From assembly GCA_937872125.1 (NCBI GenBank), contig CALMNY010000457.1, positions 1-12,167 of the forward strand: a DNA stretch of 12,167 bases, given 5' to 3'. The stretch is from an uncultured Candidatus Competibacteraceae bacterium (lineage in GTDB: Bacteria > Pseudomonadota > Gammaproteobacteria > Competibacterales > Competibacteraceae). The notes under the pieces were generated by a model, which worked only from the letters and a program-made list of their open reading frames with translations, ran no database searches and was not told the DNA's origin. The position numbers were made by a program, and so were the translations under genes. This document shows positions 6,666-12,167 of this stretch, piece after piece. Each line of letters starts with the position of its first letter. The first letter of the stretch is position 1.

Positions 6666-7439
6666 ATGACCTACGAAGACATCCTGTACGAAATCAAGAA
6701 CGGCGTCGCTACCATCACCATCAACCGCCCCGATAAATACAACGCCTTTCGCGGGCAAACCTGCGAGGAAATGATTCACGCTTTTCTGCGGGCGGGCTGG
6801 GATCATTCCGTCGGCGTCATCGTCCTGACCGGCGCCGGCAATAAAGCCTTTTGTACCGGCGGCGACCAGTCGTCCCACGCCGGACACTACGACGGGCGAG
6901 GCGTGATCGGCCTGCCGCTGGAAGAGTTGCAGAGCGTGATCCGCGACGTGCCCAAGCCGGTGATCGCCAAGGTGCGCGGCTACGCCATCGGCGGCGGCCA
7001 CGTGCTGGCGCTGTTGTGCGATCTGACCCTCGCCGCCGAATCGGCCAAATTCGGCCAGGTCGGCCCCAAGGTCGGTTCGGTGGATCCCGGCTTCGGCACG
7101 GCCTACATGGCGCGGGTGATCGGCGAGAAGCGGGCGCGGGAAGTCTGGTATCTGTGCCGGCAGTACACGGCGGCGGAAGCGGTGCAGATGGGGCTGGCGA
7201 ACAAAGCCGTGCCCGATGACGAACTGGACGCCGAGGTGGACCGCTGGTGCGCGGAGATTCTGGAGAAAAGCCCGACCGCGCTGGAATTGGCCAAACGCTC
7301 GTTCAACGCCGACACCGCTCATATCGCTGGCATTTCCTCGTTGGGTCTGAAGGCGGTCAGCCTGTTCTACGGCACCGAGGAATCCCAGGAAGGGGTGCGG
7401 GCGTTTCAGGAGAAGCGCAAGCCGAATTTCCGCGGCTGA
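6666..7439 (+). CDS. badI: BadI-like 2-ketocyclohexanecarboxyl-CoA hydrolase (MenB-branch crotonase)
   Basis: A 257-residue crotonase-fold enzyme. In R. palustris BadI hydrolytically opens the ring of 2-ketocyclohexanecarboxyl-CoA to give pimeloyl-CoA, a retro-Dieckmann counterpart of the MenB ring closure. Signature segments are YEIKNGVATITINRPDK (8-24), NAFRG (26-30), FCTGGDQSS (62-70), YDGRG (75-79), GYAIGGGHV (105-113, oxyanion-hole loop), FGQVGPKVGSVDPGFG (129-144) and LFYGTEESQEG (233-243). Asp140 and Tyr235 match the catalytic Asp and Tyr of MenB-type enzymes. From memory, the NAFRG, GGDQS-YDGRG and SVDPG segments follow BadI more closely than MenB, which has GGDQKVRG and GSFDGG. There are no men genes nearby, and catabolic acyl-CoA genes surround it. 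The ATG at 6666 gives the natural N-terminus; a GTG at 6639 is possible. The ribosome binding site is weak. A BadI relative acting on another cyclic beta-ketoacyl-CoA is quite possible. Confidence 0.82.
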   Translation: MTYEDILYEIKNGVATITINRPDKYNAFRGQTCEEMIHAFLRAGWDHSVGVIVLTGAGNKAFCTGGDQSSHAGHYDGRGVIGLPLEELQSVIRDVPKPVIAKVRGYAIGGGHVLALLCDLTLAAESAKFGQVGPKVGSVDPGFGTAYMARVIGEKRAREVWYLCRQYTAAEAVQMGLANKAVPDDELDAEVDRWCAEILEKSPTALELAKRSFNADTAHIAGISSLGLKAVSLFYGTEESQEGVRAFQEKRKPNFRG

Positions 7440-7511
7440 CCCAGTCACGCGCAAGCTCCTGGTCCCTACCGTTCATTTTGCTATTCCCTAACCATCCCAA
7501 AGAGAAAAACC

Positions 7512-8762
7512 ATGAAAGAAGTTGTCATTGTCTCCGCCTGCCGGACCGCCATCGGTGCCTTCGGCGGTTCACTCAAGGATTCTCATACTTATCGTATCGG
7601 CAGCGCTGTCATGCGCGAAGCCATTCAGCGGGCCGGCGTATCGCCCGACGTGATCAACGATGTCCGCTTCGGCTGTTGTCTCGAACCCTACAATGCGCTG
7701 AACGTAGCCCGGGTGGCCGCCATTGATGCCGGCATCCCGATCACGGCTACGGCGGTCACGATCAACCGGGTTTGCATCTCCGGGATGGAGGCCGTGATCT
7801 CCGGGATGGCCATGATCCAGGCGGGCCTGGTGGATGTGGTTCTCGCTGGCGGCTTCGAACACATGTCGGGCGTCGCCTACGCGGTGCCTACGGCGCGCTG
7901 GGGGTGCCGGCTGCAGAACCAGAGTTTCGACGACATGATGATCGAGGCGCTCTATTGCGGTTCCCGCCTCCAACCAGGTCTGGAACAGGGGCCAGCCAAG
8001 GAAGGCTCCATCGTGGATATGTTCCGGGGGAAACCCTATCTCATGGGCCATACGGCGGAACTGGTCGCCCAGATTCACAAGATCAGCCGCGAAGAGATGG
8101 ATGAGGTCGCCCTGCGGAGTCACAACAGCGCCGAAAGGGCCACGCTGGAAGGTCATTTCAAGGAGGAGATCGTCCCCATCGAGATCCCCCAGAAAAAGGG
8201 CAAGCCCCCGCTGATCTTCGACAAAGACGAGCACTTCATTCCTGGGCTTACGATGGACCGGCTCGCCGCCCTGCCGCCGGCCTTCATTCCAAAAGTCGGC
8301 AAAGTCACCGCCGGGAATGCCTCGGGCATCAATGACGGCGCCAGCGCCATGCTCATCATGTCCGCAGAAAAGGCCAGGGAGTTGGGCCTGAAACCCATGG
8401 CGCGGATCAAGGCCGTGGGCTATGGCGGCGTCCATCCTTCAGTGATGGGCCTGGGACCGACGCCCGCCGTGCACGATCTTATGAAACGTTCCGGCCTCAA
8501 GCTTTCCGACTTCGAACTGATGGAAGTGAATGAAGCCTTCGCGGCCCAATACATCGGCGTCGAGAAAGAACTGGGACTCAAGCGGGAGATCACCAATGTG
8601 AACGGTTCCGGGATCGGGCTGGGACATCCCGTGGGATCCACCGGATGCCGGATCATGGTTACGCTGCTCCACACTCTGAAAAAGCAGGGGAAGACGCTCG
8701 GTCTGGCTACGCTGTGCGGTGGCGGCGGCGTGGCCATGGCGACGGCGATCGAGATGATATGA
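7512..8762 (+). CDS. Thiolase (acetyl-CoA C-acyltransferase) with complete active site
   Basis: A 416-residue thiolase that would cleave a 3-ketoacyl-CoA with CoA to give acetyl-CoA and a shortened acyl-CoA. All catalytic elements are present: Cys88 in NRVCISGMEA, NEAF at 340-343, His372 in GHPVGSTG and Cys402 in CGGGG. It is about 20 residues longer than typical AtoB/PhaA enzymes because of an extra segment around 145-175 (YCGSRLQPGLEQGPAKEG, then DMFRGKPYLMG) in the cap/tetramerisation-loop area before the usual HKISREEMDEVALRS helix. Such a change near the substrate pocket could alter acyl-chain specificity, for example for a dicarboxylyl-CoA from ring cleavage. It is the last gene of the operon, 72 bp after the BadI-like gene. 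The TLP1 in the same operon lacks the nucleophile, so this gene must supply any thiolysis. Confidence 0.9.
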   Translation: MKEVVIVSACRTAIGAFGGSLKDSHTYRIGSAVMREAIQRAGVSPDVINDVRFGCCLEPYNALNVARVAAIDAGIPITATAVTINRVCISGMEAVISGMAMIQAGLVDVVLAGGFEHMSGVAYAVPTARWGCRLQNQSFDDMMIEALYCGSRLQPGLEQGPAKEGSIVDMFRGKPYLMGHTAELVAQIHKISREEMDEVALRSHNSAERATLEGHFKEEIVPIEIPQKKGKPPLIFDKDEHFIPGLTMDRLAALPPAFIPKVGKVTAGNASGINDGASAMLIMSAEKARELGLKPMARIKAVGYGGVHPSVMGLGPTPAVHDLMKRSGLKLSDFELMEVNEAFAAQYIGVEKELGLKREITNVNGSGIGLGHPVGSTGCRIMVTLLHTLKKQGKTLGLATLCGGGGVAMATAIEMI

Positions 8763-8764
8763 AG

Positions 8765-8799
8765 CCTTGTTGATCCACCATGCGCTCGAATCAACGAGG
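8765..8799 (+). terminator. Stem-loop after the thiolase gene, possible operon end
   Basis: CCTTGTTGAT (8765-8774) pairs with ATCAACGAGG (8790-8799) in a 10-bp stem with one G-U pair and a 15-nt loop, starting three bases after the stop codon. It is the longest stem in the plus-strand gaps and marks the boundary between the catabolic operon and the cyclase unit. It lacks a T-run, so it may be a 3'-end stabiliser or rho-associated structure rather than an intrinsic terminator. Confidence 0.4.
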
Positions 8800-8809
8800 A
8801 TCGACGAGG
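8790..8809 (+). repeat. Tandem decamer repeat
   Basis: ATCAACGAGG (8790-8799) is followed directly by ATCGACGAGG (8800-8809), two copies with one difference. The first copy is also the 3' arm of the stem-loop after the thiolase gene, and the second could compete for pairing. The remaining sequence up to the cyclase start at 8914 shows no intact gene. Confidence 0.5.
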
Positions 8810-8913
8810 AGAACCGTAATTCATCCGGGAGGGCCTGATTCTGCAACGGGCGAACACTGGCCGGTGGCTGCTGGAGCTGCCGGGGGGCGCTGGGATGAAG
8901 CGTCAACCCGCCG

Positions 8914-11157
8914 ATGCCCGCCATGCCGCGCCTGGTCCATAACCTGCTCCGTGCAGGGCTGAGTCTGGGCATCACCCTGGCGCTGATCCTGCACGCCAAC
9001 GGGTTTTACTCGCTGGCGTTGATCAGCCAACTGGAACTGTTCGCCTACGATCTCCGGTTGCGGCTGACACTTCCAGGCGGCGTGGATCCCCGTATTGTGA
9101 TCATGGATATTGACGAGGCCAGTCTGCTGCAGGAAGGGCAATGGCCCTGGCCGCGACAACGCCTGGCGCAACTGGTGGAGACCCTGTTCACCCACTACCA
9201 CATCCAGTTGCTGGCCTTCGATATGGTGTTTGCCGAAGCCGGGCGCGATTCGACGGCGACCGTGCTGGACCGCCTGGCGCAGGGCGCGCTGCGCGCGGAC
9301 GCCGCCTTTCAGCGGGAATGGGCGCGGCTGCGGCCCACGCTGGATGGCGACGCGCAGTTCGCCGCCAGCTTGCAGGAGCGGCCGGTGACGCTGGGTTATT
9401 ACTTCACCCTGCCGGGGCAACAGGGCCAGGACCTGCGCCTCGGCCAACTGCCCGCCGCCGCCGCCCCGGTTGCTGCTCTGGCGGGCGCTCCCAACCCCTT
9501 TGTCACGGCCACCGGCTACAGCGCCAATCTGCCCTTGTTGCAGGCCAGCGCCCGGAGCGGCGGCTTTTTCAACAGCCCGCTGGTGGATGCGGATGGCCGG
9601 TTTCGCCGGCTGCCCCTGCTGCTGACTCATGGCGATCAGCTTTACGAGCATTTCGCCCTGGCGGCGGTGCGGACGCTACTGGGCGGACCGCCGCTGGAAT
9701 TCGTCACCGGAACCGGCTACCGCGATGTCCCCAAGGGTCAGCGGGTGGAAGCGGTGCGGGTCGGCGGCGTGTTCGCCATCCCGGTGGACGCCCAGGGCGC
9801 GGTGTGGGCGCCCTACCGGGGGCCGCGCGGCAGTTTTCCCTATGTTTCCGCCAGCGCAGTGCTCCGCCAGCAGGTGGAGCTACAGCAGTTGGACGGCGCT
9901 ATTGTGCTGGTAGGGGCGACCGCCGCCGGGTTGAGCGATTTGCGGGCGACGCCAGTACAGGATGTCTATCCGGGCGTCGAGATCAACGCCAATCTGATCG
10001 CCGGGATTCTCGATCAGAATCTTAAGTATCAACCGGTCTTCGTCCGGGGACTGGAAAGCCTGCTGCTTTTGCTGCTGGGCGGCTTGGGAACGGCACTGGG
10101 TTTTTTGCCGCCGCTGCGGGCGCTGCTGGGCGCGGTGGCGCTGGCTGCCGCTACGGTGGGCCTGAATCTGTACGCCTGGCAACAATGGAACTGGGTGATT
10201 CCGCTGGCCCCGGCGCTGGCGCTGCTGTTGCTGTTGTATCTGCTGCAGAGCAGCTACGGCTATTTCGCGCAGACCCGCCGCGAGCAACGCCTGGCCCGGC
10301 TATTCGGCCAGTACGTGCCGCGCGAACTGGTGACGGAGATGAGCCGGCGACCGGGCGGTTACGCGCTGGGCGGGGAAAGCCGGGAGATGACGGTGCTGTT
10401 CAGCGACATTCAGGACTTCACCACGATTTCGGAGACGCTGGAGCCGCGCCAGTTGACCCGGCTCATGCAATTCATCCTGACGCCCTTGACCCAGGCGATT
10501 CACGATCAGCGCGGCACGGTGGACAAGTACATCGGCGACGCCATCATGGCGTTCTGGGGTGCGCCGCTGCCCGATCCCGATCACGCCCGCCATGCGGTGC
10601 GCGCGGCGTTGGCGATGCCCGCCCGCCTGGAGGCGCTGGCGCCAGAGCTGGCGGCCCATGGCTGGCCGGCGCTGCGCATTCGCATCGGCGTCAACAGCGG
10701 GTTGATGAGCGTCGGCAACATGGGTTCGGAATTTCGCATGGCCTACACCGTGCTGGGCGATGCGGTCAATCTGGCGGCGCGGCTGGAAAGCGCCGCCAAG
10801 CAGTACGGCGTGGCCATTGTGCTGAGCGAAACCACCCGCGCCGCCGTTCCCGAACTGGCTTGCCAGGAACTGGACCGGGTCCAGGTCAAGGGCCGCGCCC
10901 AGCCCGTCACCCTGTTTGAACCCATCGGACTGATGGACGCCCTGACGGACGCGCTGCGGGAGGAACTGGCGCTGCACGAGCAGGCGCTCGTCGCCTACCG
11001 CGCCGGCGACTGGGCGTTGGCCGCCGCCCGCTTCGCTGCATTGCAAACCCGGCGGCCAGAGCGGACCCTCTATACACTTTATGTGGAACGAATCGCCCGG
11101 TTGCGCGCGCATCCGCCTGCCGTGTGGGAGGGCGTATTCGCGTTGACTGAGAAATGA
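8914..11157 (+). CDS. CHASE2-domain membrane adenylate cyclase (class III)
   Basis: A 747-residue receptor cyclase making cAMP from ATP. Residues about 14-36 are the first membrane segment. A periplasmic CHASE2 sensor domain follows (about 40-370; IVIMDIDEASLL at 61-72, GQWPWPR, LLAFDMVFAE). Three membrane helices follow at about 378-398, 402-420 and 428-447. After a signalling linker (TRREQRLARLFGQYVP) comes the cyclase domain (about 488-670): metal-binding Asp498 (FSDIQDF) and Asp542 (DKYIGDAIM), adenine-recognising Lys538 and Asp616, and Asn619 and Arg623 in DAVNLAARLE. The Lys/Asp pair indicates ATP rather than GTP. The C-terminus ends with a helical segment (about 682-730). Starts at 8914 and 8923 are possible, neither with a good ribosome binding site; a stop at 8896-8898 limits any extension. 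The FecR gene follows after 18 bp, so the two are probably cotranscribed. The stimulus is unknown. Confidence 0.93.
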   Translation: MPAMPRLVHNLLRAGLSLGITLALILHANGFYSLALISQLELFAYDLRLRLTLPGGVDPRIVIMDIDEASLLQEGQWPWPRQRLAQLVETLFTHYHIQLLAFDMVFAEAGRDSTATVLDRLAQGALRADAAFQREWARLRPTLDGDAQFAASLQERPVTLGYYFTLPGQQGQDLRLGQLPAAAAPVAALAGAPNPFVTATGYSANLPLLQASARSGGFFNSPLVDADGRFRRLPLLLTHGDQLYEHFALAAVRTLLGGPPLEFVTGTGYRDVPKGQRVEAVRVGGVFAIPVDAQGAVWAPYRGPRGSFPYVSASAVLRQQVELQQLDGAIVLVGATAAGLSDLRATPVQDVYPGVEINANLIAGILDQNLKYQPVFVRGLESLLLLLLGGLGTALGFLPPLRALLGAVALAAATVGLNLYAWQQWNWVIPLAPALALLLLLYLLQSSYGYFAQTRREQRLARLFGQYVPRELVTEMSRRPGGYALGGESREMTVLFSDIQDFTTISETLEPRQLTRLMQFILTPLTQAIHDQRGTVDKYIGDAIMAFWGAPLPDPDHARHAVRAALAMPARLEALAPELAAHGWPALRIRIGVNSGLMSVGNMGSEFRMAYTVLGDAVNLAARLESAAKQYGVAIVLSETTRAAVPELACQELDRVQVKGRAQPVTLFEPIGLMDALTDALREELALHEQALVAYRAGDWALAAARFAALQTRRPERTLYTLYVERIARLRAHPPAVWEGVFALTEK

Positions 11158-11175
11158 TGCCGGGAGATCACTACC

Positions 11176-11886
11176 ATGTTGCGTTACCAGACCTTGTCGT
11201 TGATCGCACTCATCGTTGGCTGGCTGTTTGCCACAGGGGGATATGCGGAGTCTGCGATGGGAGTGGCGGGCTACGTGACCCGGGTGCGGGGCGAGGTTGT
11301 CAGCGAAGCCGCTGCGGGCCGGCGACCGCTGGCGCTGGGCCATGCTCTCCATCTGGGCGACCGCCTTATAACCGGCGTTGACGCCCGGCTGGAGGCGCGA
11401 ATGCAGGATGGCATGGTCATCACCCTGGGCGAGAAGACCGAGTTTCTGGTTCAGCAGGTTGCGGGCGTGACCCCGGACCAAAACAACTCGGTTTTTGAAC
11501 TGGTGAAGGGCGTTTTCCGCGCCGCCACCGCCTCGACCGATGCCCAACCGCAATCAAAACCCAGAGAGCCGAGTCGGGTAGAAACACCGGTAGCGACTAT
11601 TGGCATTCGCGGCACCGATCTATGGGGCGGCTTCAATCTGCTCGATGCGGGCGCGCGCACCCTGGATGTCGTGATGCTGGAAGGCAAGGGTGTTTATGTT
11701 GAAAGCAACGGGCAGCGGGTAGATCTGAATCGGGCGGGGGAGGGCACCACCGTACAGGGTTTCTATGCCCACCCGACCCTGTCGCTGGCGGAGGAGATCG
11801 CCAGCCGGAACGCCGCGACGCCCACGCCCAGCAAAATCTGGAAGGAAAAAAAGCTTCAGGCCGCGCAGCGCACGGTGGCGTGGTAG
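11176..11886 (+). CDS. Secreted FecR-domain protein
   Basis: A 236-residue exported protein. Residues 1-24 form a signal peptide (hydrophobic LSLIALIVGWLFAT, cleavage after GYA). The FecR domain begins at about 31 with AGYVTRVRGEV, then LALGHALHLGDRLITG, ARLEARMQDGMVITLG and FELVKGVFRA. After a polar linker (about 120-136) comes the conserved segment TPVATIGIRGTD (137-148), then VVMLEGKGVYVE. No anti-sigma N-terminal helices or membrane anchor are present, and no sigma-factor gene is nearby, so it is not a classical FecR regulator of FecI. GGAG precedes the ATG by 9 nt, 18 bp after the cyclase stop. The pairing suggests a periplasmic partner for the CHASE2 sensor, which is inference. No clear terminator follows. 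Confidence 0.87.
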   Translation: MLRYQTLSLIALIVGWLFATGGYAESAMGVAGYVTRVRGEVVSEAAAGRRPLALGHALHLGDRLITGVDARLEARMQDGMVITLGEKTEFLVQQVAGVTPDQNNSVFELVKGVFRAATASTDAQPQSKPREPSRVETPVATIGIRGTDLWGGFNLLDAGARTLDVVMLEGKGVYVESNGQRVDLNRAGEGTTVQGFYAHPTLSLAEEIASRNAATPTPSKIWKEKKLQAAQRTVAW

Positions 11887-11923
11887 CTGAACCTGGGTTA
11901 TGCAATTGTGATCAAGGCAGCGA

Positions 11924-12167
11924 TTATTCCAGAGACTGTTTAAAAACTAACCGACGCTGCAAATCACGAGCGGCGAACAGTAAACTGGCGAAGCCAATAA
12001 TCTTTTTCTGATCGGGTTGCCGGTCCTGCTTGCTGATGAGTTCCCGCGCCTGCAGCGGGATTCGCCACCAGCCAGTACCAATTTCATGCCGTGTCGGGGC
12101 GCTTCTCAGCGATCAGTTCACCGCTGTAGCTATCGGCACCGTAGATCATCTATCGGGAGTTACTTAT
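11924..12167 (-). pseudogene. Decayed fragment resembling a saccharopine dehydrogenase-like oxidoreductase N-terminus
   Basis: The 281 bp after the FecR gene hold no intact gene. On the minus strand, 12149-12084 reads MIYGADSYSGELIAEK then a stop. This closely resembles the NAD(P)-binding start of saccharopine dehydrogenase-like proteins (MIYGANGYTGELIA). Twenty bases further on, another frame reads MKLVLAG, the expected second strand of that fold; 21 bases would keep frame, so one base appears deleted. A TAG directly before the first Met sits where many relatives have Trp (TGG). Downstream a third frame stays open for about 60 codons (through QARELISKQD and LLFAARDLQRRLVF) to a TAA at 11926-11924, which I do not recognise. 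The family call rests on short motifs recalled from memory; the breakage is visible in the sequence. Confidence 0.4.

Noticed and set aside
6666..7439. MenB (1,4-dihydroxy-2-naphthoyl-CoA synthase)
   Set aside because: The active-site residues are shared, but the BadI-type segments and the catabolic neighbours without men genes favour a BadI-like hydrolase.
3065..8762. Benzylsuccinate-type (bbs) beta-oxidation operon
   Set aside because: Only one family III CoA-transferase-fold protein is present, with racemase residues rather than a BbsE/BbsF pair, and the crotonase is BadI-like rather than BbsH-like.
8820..8940. Short frame reading LILQRANTGRWLLELPGG, resembling a Nudix-type segment
   Set aside because: A TAA lies directly upstream, there is no start codon before the motif, and the frame stops after about 40 codons. 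The rest of the Nudix box (REx2EExGU) is absent, so chance similarity is more likely.
8780..8962. Sixty-codon plus-strand frame overlapping the cyclase start
   Set aside because: No ribosome binding site, no recognisable content, and it overlaps the start of a well-supported gene in another frame.
10300..11553. Minus-strand open frame (417 codons) opposite the cyclase and FecR genes
   Set aside because: It crosses two well-supported plus-strand genes and their junction; the composition is that of a shadow frame.
11930..11960. Possible insertion-sequence end (GAGACTGTTTAAAAAC) near the right edge
   Set aside because: No matching inverted terminal repeat, target duplication or transposase frame is visible in the window.

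Overview
The window is GC-rich DNA (about 60-65% by eye) from a proteobacterium, probably a gamma- or betaproteobacterium. The reasons are a BepA-type periplasmic metalloprotease, a CHASE2 adenylate cyclase paired with a FecR-domain protein, and AGGAG-type ribosome binding sites. No rRNA, tRNA, CRISPR array or intact mobile element is visible, so placement below class would be a guess.

Layout. Positions 1-1656 lie on the minus strand: the first 31 codons of an unrecognised gene at the left edge, downstream of bepA, an outer-membrane quality-control protease with TPRs. A 171-bp divergent intergenic region follows. Six plus-strand genes (1828-8762) then form a probable catabolic operon with gaps of 41-84 bp: an acyl-CoA dehydrogenase, a cysteine-less thiolase-like protein type 1 (TLP1), an HSD10-like short-chain dehydrogenase, an alpha-methylacyl-CoA racemase-like family III protein, a BadI-like ring-opening hydrolase of the MenB branch of crotonases, and a complete thiolase. 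After a 151-bp gap with a hairpin and tandem decamers comes a two-gene unit (8914-11886): a membrane-bound CHASE2 class III adenylate cyclase and a secreted FecR-domain protein. The last 281 bp hold no intact gene, but the minus strand carries a broken fragment resembling the N-terminus of a saccharopine dehydrogenase-like oxidoreductase.

How the genes may work together. The operon looks like a CoA-thioester degradation module for alpha-substituted or alicyclic acids. The BadI-like enzyme is the diagnostic member: in Rhodopseudomonas palustris BadI hydrolyses 2-ketocyclohexanecarboxyl-CoA to pimeloyl-CoA. The other genes supply alpha,beta-dehydrogenation, oxidation of an alpha-alkyl-beta-hydroxyacyl-CoA (the chemistry of HSD10, and formally that of BadH), alpha-carbon epimerisation and thiolysis. 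A CoA ligase and a dedicated hydratase are not in the window. The combination of a BadI-like hydrolase, a racemase, an HSD10-like SDR and a TLP1 is the best candidate here for an undescribed pathway; the substrate is unknown. The cyclase/FecR pair is probably a separate envelope-to-cAMP signalling unit.
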